46,095 nt of DNA, taken from Azolla pinnata (taxonomy: Eukaryota > Streptophyta > Polypodiopsida > Salviniales > Salviniaceae). The translations under genes were made by a program, and so were the position numbers. How positions within the stretch are numbered: the stretch's first letter is position 1; each line of letters begins with the position of its first letter. Below the pieces are notes generated by a model that saw nothing but the letters and a program-made list of their open reading frames with translations, did no database searches and had not been told where the DNA came from. Where the stretch lies: assembly GCA_037176905.1 (NCBI GenBank), contig JBBBWG010031231.1, forward strand, positions 1 to 46,095. The letters are read 5' to 3'. Shown piece after piece: positions 18,242 to 32,100 of the stretch.

Positions 18242-21200
18242 AATCATAGGAAGGGCGGCGGCGTCGAAGTATCCATGCGACCGCGGCAGCGGCACGGGCA
18301 GCAGCATTAATTACGGCTTCTGCGACGTGTCGGGGAGTGTGAGCATGCGGGTGGCGGACGTGGTGGGCCGCATGACAGCGCGCGAGAAGGTGGCGCAGCT
18401 TGGGAACGCGGCGCCGGGCGTTGCGCGGCTCGGCATCCCGGCGTACCAATGGTGGTCCGAGGCGCTCCACGGCGTTTCTGACACTGGCCCCGGGACCCGC
18501 TTCGGGGGGCCCGTCCCCGCCGCCACGAGCTTCCCGCAGGTCCTCCTCGTCGCCGCCTCCTTCAACAACTCCCTCTGGTCCGCCATCGCCCAGGTCCACA
18601 ACATCCCCTACCATTACACATGATGATAATGAATATAAGGCGCGATTTGTGTTAGAGAACAGAATATTCCGTTTCTGCAGTTAAAATCAAATTATGTGTC
18701 TTGGAGATAGCTGATTCTCATGCGGGTAGAAAATGTGAGGCGAGGACTTGAACAAACACGGTGCTAATGAACAGTGATTAGTGGTTAGTCTGCCGAGGAA
18801 AACAAACATTCTATTTAATCTTTGTTTGAGTCGATAGACCCACTTGCACGACAGTGCTTTCCGATTCCGCGGAAGTTCCACCATGGCAATCAAACTAGAA
18901 TGTCTTTCTAGGACAGGCCTGCTTGATTGTTCACATTCCCCTTCTAATGCAGCTAGTATAGTATACCAATTCACATATATAATGTCATGTTGTCTGCGGT
19001 AAAATTAATGGCGTCCAGTGCTTCTATCCTAGTGGAGATCTGCATATATATATATATATATATATATATAACTATGAATGCCATGCTGTTGTATGTCTAC
19101 ATATTGGATTGGATGTTTTGCGGAGCTCAAGTGTAGACTATATATCTGCTGCACTAGGTCGTGTCCACCGAGGCTCGGGCCATGTACAACGAGGGCCGCT
19201 CGGGCCTCACGTTCTGGAGCCCCAACATCAACATCGTGCGCGACCCGCGGTGGGGCCGCGCCCAAGAGACCCCCGGCGAAGACCCCTTCCTCACCGGCCA
19301 ATATGCCATCCACTACGTTCGCGGCCTGCAAGACGTGTAAGTTGGAAATATCCACTCCTTGACTATCACATCTTAGTACTGTCATGATGAATGAAGCCAA
19401 GCCCATGATTGATGTCTGGTGGTGTGATGATCCTGACAGCAGTAGTTACAACTCTGCCGGCATCGGCCCGCCCACGGCCGACCTCAAAGTGGCCGCTTGT
19501 TGCAAGCATTACACCGCCTACGACCTCGACAACTGGGAAGGTATCGACCGCTTCCATTTCGATGCCCAGGTCAGTAGTAGCATACTACGTTGTTATACGA
19601 TGGATGATGAATCATCGACGCCGGATCGATGAACTGCTGATTTTGCAACTTTGCGGGAATCGCTTCTCGTCGCAGGTTACAGAGCAGGATTTGGGCGACA
19701 CGTACCAACCGCCGTTTAGGGACTGCATCGTCAACGGCAATGCCGCGTGCGCCATGTGCTCCTACAACCGCATCAACGGCGTGCCGAGCTGCGTGGACAG
19801 GGAGCTGCTGCTCGGAACTGTGCGCAGCCAATGGGGCCTCAATGGGTAATACTGACTGACCACAGCTCGATCCGCTTAGTATGCATAGTACCTCGTTTGG
19901 ACCCGGAATTTCGAATCAGATCATGCATGTCAAATTTGATTGACCATCATTAGTGTATTATAACTGTCAGATATGTGGCCTCCGATTGCGATTCTCTGGA
20001 GGTGCTGTTCGATGACATCCACTACACCAAGTCGCCCGAAGATGCCGCCGCAGATTCCATTCTCGCCGGTCTAACATGATCACAAATTCACCACCACTCA
20101 TTGGCATCTATCTGCTTCACATTTCGTGACGATGGTCCGATCCATTGAATAAATGTCTCGCCTGCATGCAGGTCTGAACATGAACTGCGGAGTGTTCCTG
20201 GCCAACCACACGGCCAGCGCGATAGCACAAGGGAAACTCAACGAAAGCAGCGTCGACGAGTCGTTGTCCTACTTGTACACCGTTCTGATGAGGCTAGGCT
20301 ACTTCAACGGAGACCCGCTAGAACCCGGAGCCGGCCCATTCAGCATGTTACGGGCATCCGACGTGTGTACGAGGGAGCATAGAGATCTTGCGGTGGAGGC
20401 AGCAAGGCAAGGCATCGTCCTCCTGAAGAACACCGGCGGAGAATCAGGGCTGCCGTTCTCGCGGACTGAAATCCAAACGCTGGCTGTCATCGGCCCGAAT
20501 GCGAATGTGACATCCACGATGATCGGCAACTATGCCGGTGCGTGGTAGCAGCGATCACTGCACATCCATGCCATGCATACATGTAACCCACCCACTTGCT
20601 GAGAACCAGGCTGCTAAGCTTGCTGGGTGTGTTCTTTGAAGAAGGGTTTAGGGTTTTAGGGGCTCATGCCACCATGCTTTCTTCATGCACCATGGTCAGA
20701 GAATGACACCTTGATGATGATCTCCATTCATCTCTAGGGGTTCCCTGCGCCTACACGACGCCATTGCAAGGCCTAGCTGCGTACGCGGCAAAGGTTGTGT
20801 ACGAACCCGGCTGCAGCGACGTAGCTTGCCAGAGCCTTACGCCAGTAATCGACCTGGTCGAAGCCCACGCTGTAGACGCGATCGTGCTCATCATGGGCCT
20901 AGACCAATCTCAAGAGCGGGAGGGCTTCGATCGCCGTGCCTTAACATTGCCCGGGAAGCAACAGCAGCTGGTCCTTCAAGTGGCCAACTCCAGTGCAGCT
21001 GCCAACAAGAAGCCCATCGTGCTTGTCATCATGTCCGGTGGGCCATTGGACATCGCATTCGCCCGAGACCTTCCTCAGATCTCCAGCATCCTATGGGTGG
21101 GCTACCCTGGTGAAGCTGGCGGTCAAGCCATGGCCGAGGTCATCTTCGGAGACCACAACCCAGGTCGAATCCGATTCTTGCTCTGAGATAGATACTAGAT

Positions 21201-22401
21201 AGATAGGTAGATAGATTTGCTTCTCGTCTTCGAAGGTCACCTATGACCGATGAGATCAAAAACAATACATTTTACATGATACATTTGGTTATGAGTAGTG
21301 ATTTCTCTTCCGATCAAAGCCCCGGCGGAGATCACAATTCCAAGAAACCCTCTGCTTATGTTCATGCTCTGCTCTGCAGCTGGAAGATTGCCCATGAGTT
21401 GGTACCCGGAGAGCTATACGAGCGTGGCCATGACCGACATGCACATGAGGCCGAACGCATCGACCGGCTACCCGGGTCGAACATACAGGTTCTACACTGG
21501 GGAAACGCTCTACGAATTCGGCCATGGCTTGAGCTTCACCGCATTCGCCCACAACTTGCTCTCTCCTCCATCCGCCATAGCCCTGCGTGCGCACAAATCT
21601 CGTCGCAGACGATTTACACCTCCATTCGGCGGTGCCGGCAGCAATATGTCTTCGATCCCTGACGGTAAGCGCATCAGATTAACATTGATCTTACATTGAT
21701 CTTCCATCACTGTTGCATTCCAGTACTTGAATCGTCTATACACCGTAGAAAGGAACCAAGCAATCTTTTACATCCATGGTTTACCTTCCATCAGTGTTGC
21801 ATTTCATTCCGGTTCTTGAATCTTTTACATCCATGGTGTGCCTTCCGTCATCACTATTGCATTTCGGGCACTCGAACCTTTCTTTCTACACCATGGAAGC
21901 GAGCAAGACAGCATCACATGTTTTCGCTGTTAGGGTTTGGGGGCGGTTACTGACGCAGTGAGAGCCTGCTCTTGTTAAATGTGCGTAGCCATGTTCTTCC
22001 ATGTGGGCGACCTTCCATGCGAGGAGCTGGAGTTCGACATACATCTGATGGTGCAGAACGTGGGCGGAAGGAAGGGCGAGCAGGTGGTGATGGCGTTCTG
22101 GAAGCCTCCATCGGAGCTCGTCCATCAAGGGGCCCCCATCAAACAACTGGTAGGATTCCAGAGGATCCATGGATTGCATCCTCAAGAAGCCACACGGATC
22201 AAAATGCGCTTCAATGTGTGCGAGCATTTCAGTCATGTGAGCAGTGAAGGAGAGAGATTCGTGAGAGCAGGCTTCCACAACCTCTCGATCGGGCAGCGTG
22301 AGCATGCCATCGAATTCCAGCTGCAGAAGCAGACGACCATGAAAGGGATGAAGAAATATGCAGGCATGCAAGAGAAGCTAACCCTGGACAACAATATGTG
22401 A
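17772..22401 (+). CDS. BXL: GH3 beta-D-xylosidase / alpha-L-arabinofuranosidase, 9 exons
   Basis: Exons: 17772-18593, 19158-19336, 19440-19569, 19676-19845, 19971-20068, 20172-20537, 20738-21163, 21380-21664, 21989-22401. They sum to 2,889 nt (962 codons plus stop), all with GT-AG junctions. The family trims xylose or arabinose from xylan and arabinan in the cell wall. Visible marks: [45 protein letters not shown], and SDCDS at 438-442 (D439 the expected nucleophile). [13 protein letters not shown] at 642-654 holds E648 or E650 as acid/base candidate; [15 protein letters not shown] and a fibronectin III-like C-terminal domain (from about 826) follow. The family is usually about 770 residues. 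The surplus is an N-terminal region with a hydrophobic stretch (54-64) and a Ser/Pro-rich run (93-157); the mature enzyme aligns from about 166. Met42 is an alternative start that gives a cleaner secretion signal. Confidence 0.93.
18048..18242 (+). repeat. CATCAC/TCATCA microsatellite in xylosidase exon 1, encoding a Ser/Pro-rich run
   Basis: About 195 bp of TCA, CCA and TCG triplets stays in frame with the xylosidase and encodes residues 93-157, made only of Ser and Pro apart from single Ala and Thr residues. SPSPSP stretches like these are the glycomodules that plants hydroxylate and arabinogalactosylate in arabinogalactan proteins. A repeat of this type is expected to vary in length between individuals. 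Confidence 0.9.
18690..18960 (-). pseudogene. Ty1/copia reverse-transcriptase fragment in xylosidase intron 1
   Basis: On the minus strand the stretch about 18800-18910 encodes [20 protein letters not shown], the well-known start of the copia reverse-transcriptase domain (usually W.LVDLPxGKKxIGCKWVxKxK). No further copia domains are visible, so it is a short fragment antisense to the xylosidase. A pure (TA)n run at 19043-19071 lies near the intron's 3' end. Confidence 0.75.
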
Positions 22402-23172
22402 AGTAAAGAAGCTCCATCTCCGCCATTATTTAATATGTATATCAACAAAACTCTCCATTGAATAAAAGAATGAAAGAGAGATTGTGATCAATTTGTCACT
22501 GCTTTTACTCTCATGACGACAAACACCTGTAACAGAAAGTATCATACCATCAGTGCTTGCCAGATGTGCACACCTGCAAATCATATCTCATGAGACACAT
22601 CAATTTCCCCAAAGTACAGTTGAAATTTTTCCAAATTTTTTATATATAAATGAAACAATGAAGAAGAGATCAGTATCACGCCCAAAAACCAGACCTGCCA
22701 TGCCCATTGTGTAGTTATTCAATAGTATCCAAATCTAGTAACCCTGACTGAAGCAAAGCATGGGTACAATACAAACCTGGCATGATAGACAAAATAATAT
22801 CCAAATCTAGTCATTACGATTGAAGCAAAGCATTGTCCTGATTCGTATCAGAATCATTACAGTTTCATGGGAATCCTTATAAGTTTCAGGGATGCACTTT
22901 GACAAGCTTTATTAGACCTTTCGTTTGCACGAGTAAGAATTACAGTAATCTCACCAAATTAACCGTGTCCATTAAAAATACGACGGACAACTCCCTCCCA
23001 AGGTCTCTTACCCATGCCTACAGCACAAAGCATAGTTATTTACTTCCAAAAAATATCACTGTCCATCACACAGTGCCAAAAGTTGAGAACATATTTCTTT
23101 CAACAGATACTTATAACTTGTTATTGTATGTCCATTACATCAAATGGACATTTCAGATCGTTTTTAAATCAT
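22402..23172. other. Convergent 3' regions of the xylosidase and aminopeptidase genes
   Basis: AATAAA at 22461 is a likely polyadenylation signal for the xylosidase, 60 bp after its stop. On the other strand AATAAA (22908-22913, read minus) is a likely signal for the aminopeptidase, 260 bp after its stop. AATCCAAATCTAGT-type words repeat near 22727 and 22799. No other gene is seen. Confidence 0.6.
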
Positions 23173-26100
23173 TTAATCCTTGGACAACAACTGCAGAATG
23201 AAGTTACTAAATCCTGCCTCTGCAGCCACATGTTTGACCCATTGTGCATTGATACGCACACGCTCTATGCTTTGTTTGACTGTTCGTTCTATCGCAGGAT
23301 TTCCATGGGCTTTGAAAAATGCCTCAATTTCTGCTGCCCGCTCATCGCTTGTAAACTGTAAAAAGGAAACGCAACCCTTAAATCACAATACTTAAAGCAA
23401 ACCATCATTTTCTAAGCTAAGAGGAATGATATGTCTGTAGAAGGACGCTAGGGAACATTCTATTAGCAGAAACTGACTGCAGCTTGCCATACGAAAGCTA
23501 AGAGGAGAAAGAACACTGGCATAACTGGCATTACATCTACAAAACTAAACAAATCTCAACTAAGACCGCTTCCAAAGATGATCTGATGTTTTAATACTAA
23601 CCTGTGAAGTGGTGGTGGTGATGAACTGTGATACAAGAAAACCTTCCCATTTCTTAGCAACGAAACTCCAATTTTCCTGGAAAAAACGAAAGGTGTACGC
23701 AACTTATAAATAGGGTCAACCACTCTGGTATCAACATTGCACTCAAAAGATGTGAATTCTCGATTCACTTGTGATCTTTGTCCTTCAGTCAACAGTTATC
23801 AAAACTATAAATGAAATGGTAAAACAAATCAACAACGCAGGCATTCTACTACCTTCAACCATGCCCAAGCTATTTCACGACCTTCTGTACTGATTCCAGA
23901 AAATACAAACATTGTATCTTGATTACGAACCTGAAAACTTGGAAACACACATTAGTATGACCTCTACATTTTAACAGCCACTTTCTAGAGTACATAGAGG
24001 TTTCACATACCTCAGACGAAACAGCAAAGTCAAGAGCTTCTTTTACCATCACCGGATCAGGAGAGGAAGCAAGACTCCCTAATATGCGTGACTTCTCTTG
24101 GCTAAGGTTTGTGTCTTTATATACTTGAAGCAAAGAATCATACCCTGTTCTGTCGGATGAAGTTGTTTTTCTCATAACAGCCTTAAATGCAGCCTGAATT
24201 AAAGGTAAGACTATTGAAGGAAATTGAAACTTATTTAAGAATCCAAACAAAAAGAAACTGTATTTGACAAATCAACTTTACACTTCTGATGTCTGCTGGG
24301 AGCAGTGGTGTTGCTCTATCTTGGACAAAAACTTCAAATCTACGAACAGCTTCTTTAGTAATCTCTTCATCCTCGAATGATATCAGTGCTCCCAACAGAT
24401 CTCCTCTAAGCATAGCATCCAAGTGACTTTCACCTTGTTGCGCATCCCAGCCTAATTGCCTGCACCATTGTTTCGTAGTATGTCCAGAAGGTATATTATA
24501 TACAGGAAGAACTCAAAAGAGTTCAGTTAATTATCAACTCCAAACTCACCCTCCCAAAAGCCCCAAAGCAACTACCACAAGTTGTTCTAACTCTAAAATT
24601 TTGTAATTAGCACTATGTAATCTCTGTACAGATCTCCTTTGATATATATGTATATGCACGCACGCATGCACACACACACACACACATAAACTTATTATGC
24701 AATTTGCAATGTATTTAGCTAACATCTTGGTCCTGAATATTTAGTGATATTACTAATACAAGGCAAAAGAACCATAAGGATACAACTTACTCAGTTGCAT
24801 ACTGGAGAATTTTCCCATTTAACTTCTTAATCTGAGGTGCCATCTCCGGAATCGCATCACTGATCACTAAGGTTATTTTATAGGCTATCTGAATCAGCAT
24901 GCAAAACAAATACGCCAATGATATAGTTATTATCAGAACATATAGTTACTTTACACCAATGTCTAATGATAATCCACACCATAAGACTACAATACCGTGC
25001 ATAGTTTTAAACCAAAGATAAAATCTCTTACATTAATTAAACTTCCAAGAACTGTAAAATCAGTCTCCTTTTTGAAAGAATGCATTAGTGATAGCAACAC
25101 ACTCGATGGCTGTTTGCATGAACTAGATAATGCATATGTATCATCCAGAATCCCTGTGTTCAAAAGACTTCAACAACCCATCAATAATTATACACAATCA
25201 CAAAAAGTGGTATCATGAGATAATGTATGTTAGCGTAAAATGAGATAATATTACATTCTTAAGAACTTTAAAAAAAAACCCTACACATTCTCACCAAATC
25301 TATCAACTGAGTCTAACACGCCAGAAGCAATCGCTGCAATAAGCCTTGAAAACAATTCTGACTCGTACTGAACACGGTAGAAACTTGACTGCCCGACATT
25401 GAGTTTTATCCAGGTCGATAAAGGTCGTTTATACAGCTCCTGGAAATCCAAACCGTCTTCATTTGGAGGTGTGAGCAAGGGCAAAGTATCAACTTTGCCA
25501 CGAACCAAGGCTCTTGAAATCAATGAGTATGAACCAACACACACAGTGATTGGTACAACCCACTCACCATTGCCAGGAATACCACTCGAAAGGTATTGTG
25601 ACTGAATAGAAAGTGTTCAATAACTATTAACTATAAGATTATAAACAATTACATAAAAAACAACCATTAATTAACTAGAATACCACCTGTTCTATCACGA
25701 GATTAGAATCTTTGATGTTTACAGTCAATACAGGATATCCTTTCTGTTTTGTCCATGAATCCATTAATTCTTCTACAGGTTCTCCTGAAACTTCTGAAAG
25801 AGAAGACCAAAGGTCTCCTGTGCTTGCATTTTTGTATGCGTACTTTTTAATGTATACCATCAGACCTTTCTGAGGAAACAGAAGAAGTTTTTCATTTCAA
25901 TAACCAATACTAGACAATCAAGCATGTGAATAGTGTAAATAAGTCCAGTTAGCATTTTCTACTTACCTGGAAAACTTCAGCACCCAGATATGATTGTAGC
26001 ATTCGTATTATCGATGCTCCTTTATTATAGCTAATCGCATCAAAAATCTCATCGACTTCTTTTGCATGTCTTATCTCAACCTTGAAAAATGAAATTTCCA

Positions 26101-29100
26101 GGTCATCAATTGATTTGGCTTTAAAAAATAGGATCAAATATGTTTATTTAAAAATACGTGGAAGGATGAAAACCTCAATAGGGTGTGATTCAGTAAGACC
26201 ATCAAGCCTGAATGCTGAAACGGTTGTATCTATAAATTGATTCCAAATTTTCCAGTCTGGAAATAAGTCATCAACAGCCAAAAAACTAACCTGCATATAC
26301 AAGGCTACAAAGTTTTGTGTTGATGAACTTGATTTAGTTATTTTTCTTCATGATACAAGTCTGATTCAGATTAGATCATAGATCATACAATAGGTTTCCT
26401 TTAGCAGAAACATTGAGGAGAGAAACAGAAGCAAAAGGAAGTGCACAGTTCTTTCATGGGAAAGTAGCCGGCTTCAAAGCTATGTTATGCCAGCGTTTGG
26501 CGTTGTCTGAAACAGACTGAAGAAGGATCATTGTAATTTTCCTTAATTTGAAATCTTAGTTTTCAAAGTAAAGAAATAGTAATTTAAATAATGATGATAT
26601 GAGGAAAATCCATACTCTTCCTACAATGAGCTCCGGCACTATATAGAGCTCTTTCAAACTGCATACCCTGCATTTCCAGATTGCTTAACAAAAAGATCAA
26701 TTCCATATCACTTTGATCTTAATGAACTATTTAATGTTTCCATTTGTGATCATGTCCTTCCATTTCACTCTTTCTCAAAAGCAGAACGCAAAAGAAGAGT
26801 CCCAAAACGAGTTCCCTAAAATTGGAGCATTATTTTACTACAATACAACAGCTCTAAACTATCAAAAGTTTGAAGCTTCAAAATGTCTAATGGGAAAATG
26901 AATATACCCAAGTAGCAAAGCCTTCATTGAGCCAAAGATGAGTCCACCATTCCATTGTTACAAGGTTTCCAAACCATTGATGTGCTAATTCATGGGCAAC
27001 AACAACAGCTACCTACACAAACCCACCCATAAGTCAATTAATTCATAACCCTAAATACAAGGGTTAGTTAAAAAGGGAAGAGATATTACTCTTTGTTTGT
27101 TTTTTGCAGCCGAATTCTTCTCATCATAAAGCAATGCCGATTCACGATATGTTACAAGACCATAATTCTCCATAGCTCCAGCTGCAAAATCGGGAATGGC
27201 AACCATATCTAGTTTTGGTAACGGGTAAGGAGTCCCAAAATACCTGTATACATACAGTACACAAAAGTGTATATTCAAACACAACTAAATGAAAATGCAA
27301 ACAGTAAAAGCACCAGAAATATTAAAATCTGGATGGCAACGATCTGGTACCATAAAATGAAAATAGTTGCTGAAAAAGCTTTTACAAGAGCAGTAACAGC
27401 AATAGAAACACAAAACAGAGGTAGTCTGTAACACAAGAATGATTGCAATCATTAAAATACACGTGCACTAGCCCCTTCCAATATAGCTTAGATTGTACCC
27501 ACTAGAACATGGATCATCCCCATAACATCCCTTGATGGGAAGATGGCACATTGTAAGACACGTTTTTACACATCAGAAGTTGGACTCATCATATCCTCTT
27601 ATATAGACATGCACTCAGTAGTATAATATGCTCAGAGACCACATCGACCATCTTCCAACTTGTTGTATCATTTAAGAGGGAGATCCAGGTTCTGACACAT
27701 CAGCCAGAGATTGAGTTAGGAAATTATGCACACAGACCACATTGAATATGTTCAAAACTGTGATATCCATGTTTTCCAATGCGCAATGTTTTTATCAACT
27801 ACGAGGGACTGACTAATAGGTAACAGAAGAATATGATGACAAATAATGCTCAAGGCTGCTTTTTCTGAATCTCGGTACAGGAAATGTTGTTAAACAAAAA
27901 ACCAAAAGTTTATGGACAAAACAATCATCAGAACCTTCTTAAGCTCCACCCCTCCTAGTGCTACAAACCAATCAGAGCTATACAAGCGCGGTCTGACCAA
28001 GACAAACCAACGCAATGTGTCAATTTATTTGTACTTTCACTTGGCACTTGTACTAGTTTCTTGTTTTCAATGAAAGACCAACAGTTGCAGATGTTACCTC
28101 TAGTTTAATCTTCTAAGCCATTTCACCTTTTGCTACTTTCTTGTTCTCTCGTATCATGGCAACAGTTGTTCTACTCAATCCAACAAGGGCAAATAGCTAG
28201 TCTCTTAGCGCCTCCAATATTCAAATAGACTGTGGCACTCGAAACTTGTGCCTGAACTCTGTGCATGCGGCTACAATTCTAGAAATGATACTCCTCTGAA
28301 TTCTTATAATATGAGAAAAAATGGAAATAGGCATGCAAAAAACCCATCATAGTACCAGCTGACTTATAATCAGAAATGGTGAAATCACGATTGCAAGAGG
28401 AATAGGAAGAAGAAATGCCAATCCACAATAATGTATGTTAAAATGCCAGAAGAACAGAACAAAAATAAGATAAGCTTTTGACTATTCTTCATTCCAGAGC
28501 AAGACTACATAGGATGGAAAATGTTTACAAGAAACTCCTAGCCCAGAATGTTTTTATCCAGTACAGGGAGATCCTGAGCTTTGACCGACTAAAAAGTAAC
28601 AGAATATAATGACAAATAATGCTCAGGGCTGTTCTTTCTGGAACTCGGTACACGAAATGTTGTTATAAAAAAACCATAAGTTTATGGACAGACGATCATA
28701 AGAACCTTCTTTAGCTCCACCCCTCCTATTGTTACAAACTAATCAGAGCTCTACGAGCCGGGTCTGATCAAGAAAAACCAACGCAATGTGTGTCAATTTA
28801 TTTTTACTTTCACTTGGCACTTGGTACTAGTTTCTTTGTTTTCAATGGAAGACAACAGTTGCAGATATTACCTCTAGTTTAATCTTCTAAGCCATTTCAC
28901 CTTCCGCAAATTTCTTATTCTCTTATCTTGGCAACAGTTATTCTATTCATTCCAACAAGAGAAAATAGCTAGCGCCTCCAATATTCAAACAGATTGTAGC
29001 GCTAGTGACTCGTGCCTAAACTCCGTGCGTGCGTGCAATTCTAGAAATGATACTCCTCTGAAGTCTTATATTATGAGAAAAAAGAAAATAGGCATGCAAA

Positions 29101-32100
29101 AATCCCATCATAGTACCACCCGACTCATAATAAGAAATGGTAAAATCAGGATTGCAAGAGGAATAGAAAGAAGAAAAGCCAATCCACAATACTGTATATT
29201 AAATGTAAGCACAGAAAAACAAAAATAGGATAAGCTTTTAACTATTCTTCATTCCAGAGCAAGACTACATAGGATGGGAAATGTTTACAAGAAACTCCTA
29301 GCCCCAGAATTATACATTCACATGCAAATTGGAATAAACGAGAATAAGGTCCACTAAATTGTACTCATCTTAATCCAAAACTAAACAAGTGACAACGTCC
29401 TGAAAAACTTGTGCACATCTACCTTGAAAGCTGTTAAACGCAGAAAATAAGTCATGCTTATGGATGTGAACAGTTTAAGTAGTAGAAAATGATTCTAATG
29501 CTCAGCATGAAAACGGAGGGGACAAAATAGTGAAACACTTATAAAGGATGTTACCATAAAATTTATGAAAATAAATTAAATAAAGCAACAGTAAAAGAAA
29601 AGTTAAAACCAAACTACAATAACATAGATATTAATAATAAAGGTATAAATGCTGTGAACACAAACTTATAGTCCAAGTCAATATGGTGCACTCATTTCGC
29701 ATCCATAGAACCTCATTCCTTGTCCAGCACAATGAACACAAACTTATAGTCCAAGTCAATATGGTGCACTCATTTCGCATCCATAGAACCTCATTCCTTG
29801 TCCAGCACAATCATCTACAGAACCTCATTCCTAATTACAATCAGCACCCTTCATATTATCCCTCTTCTGCCCTTCACAAATCAATACTTACTGAGGTTAT
29901 TAAGTTGTTTTTGAACTCACATAGGCAGCCATAACTGTCACAACAGTTCAACTAACGTACCTTTACAAACACTAGTACTCTCAACAATAACACAGCACCA
30001 TTAATCGACTATTTCATAATAATAAAATAATATCAACAGCCCAAACCATCAATTACTTTATAATCGTAAAATAGTCTCGAAAGTACAGCACATACAAGCA
30101 GTCATACAAAATCTACAAACGCATGGAAGGATAAAGCACTTTACAGAAATAGAAAGTTCTAATAGTCTTACTCTTCATAGAAAGGTAAAATTCGGGTGGC
30201 AATATCCAGAGAAAACTTTCCTTGTTCAGTTTTTCCACTCTCACAATAGACACGAACTTTCTTTCCTGAAATATGACAAACGGAAAATTTGTGATACAAC
30301 ATGGCCGATCCCCAACATAATGAACCAAAAGATCACAACTTGTGCTAACCTGACGGCATTTCACTCTCTAAATATTCAAGTTCGCCCACAACAAGGGCTA
30401 CCAAGTAAGTTGACATTTTTGGAGACACCTCAAATGATACACGCTTGGTGTTTCCAACAACATTTTCTGATTCAACTGGCATATTTGACAAGGCAACACG
30501 ATCTTTGGGAACATTGACTGTCATTTTGAAAGTAGCCTTCATCCCCACATTGAGAAAATGTTTAAGAAAAAGTTAAACTTCTAATTTTGTTGTTCCACTC
30601 TACTCAGGAAACAGACTTAAATAGCCAATAAATAAACCTTGAAAGATGGTTCATCCCAACAAGGAAAGCATCTTCGAGCATCCACTGGCTCAAATTGGGT
30701 GACTGCCATATATCTTTTTTCCCCGTTGTTCATGTAAGAACTGATGCAGAAGAATTCATTTTTAGATAAAGCAACAATCCACAATATATGACTTGTACGG
30801 TAGAACAGATGCTTGCCTTCGATATAAACCTTTCATGCCATCAGCTAATTTCCCTTCAAAATCCAGAGTGAGTATAGCTTCCCCTACTGGCAAGCATTGA
30901 TCAAATGTAAGCACCAATATTTCATCATCCCTATCGATTTCGATTGATGGCCATAAGATCTGTTTCCCAAATATATATTCTCAGATCACGTAGAAGTCAG
31001 AATAACCAACTTAAACATAAATTTGATATCCCTTTCCATACAAAGTTTGTCAATGAAACTTCTTTCCGCTCTTTTTTCCAGCATAGCTATAGGCAAGAGA
31101 AAATAAATAAAATTTGCACAACCAAGATAGTAAAAGATATCTTCAAGGATCTCTTCCTAGAATTTGGTTCAGCAGACCCAGCTAGAAGTATAATCAGAAT
31201 TTCCTACCTTAAAGAAATGGGAAATAAACTGAAACCATAGCCATAATGACATCCAAACGAGCACGAGAAATCTATAGAGTTCAGAGACATATGAGTCGTC
31301 GGATTCCTAATGCTATAATTGCTTACCAAACTTCAGCCTGCTGTTGATTTACAGAAAGCTTGTCGATGAAATAATCTTTTTGACTCTTTGTTTTTCAATT
31401 TTTAAGCATATGAAAAAGAAAAGCAAAACCTTTACTACAGGACAAAGATAGGAAAGGCTATCTTCAAGGATCTACCTCTCCATGGAATTTGGTCCAGCAA
31501 ACCCAACCTGAAGTGTATTTGAAACTTCTCAATCTAAAAAAATGGGAAATTTTGACGTGGTCTATAGGGTTTTTGGTAAGAAATCATGAATGAGAAGAGT
31601 TGCCCCTAGAGTAGTTATAAAAGGCACTACCTACATTGCCCTAAGTCACCATATTTCCACTATTACATTCGGTTTTTGTGTCAAGAGGTCGCTCAGTACA
31701 TTTTATAGCGTTGTTGCATAATTTTTTACAATCCAAACATGAAATGACATCAATAGCTTAGCATCACGGTTTGACATAAATTTTCTCAAATTAGCAACAA
31801 AAATTTGGTACTAATCTATTGCAGAATGATTTCAAAATCGAGAAACAGTGAAAGAATAGATTGCAGCATATAGTTGATAAAATGTTAAAGGTTACCTCAC
31901 GAGTTCCATTACAACGAAGCCAGATAGTCTTCTCCTTAAACGACAGATCAAAAATGTTGAGAACTAAATAGCGAGTCTCCTCCAGAATGTCAAGAGAGAT
32001 GCTGACTTTGCCATCAAATTTGGATGCATTAAGATCAGGCAAATCAAGCTCAAGATCGTAGTGTTTGGGAGAGGCAAACGTTGGCAATCTTGGAGACCCT

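Noticed and set aside
18240..18614. Minus-strand frames opposite xylosidase exon 1 (Arg/Gly/Ala-rich)
   Set aside because: They are shadows of GC-rich coding sequence on the plus strand, which shows clear GH3 motifs.
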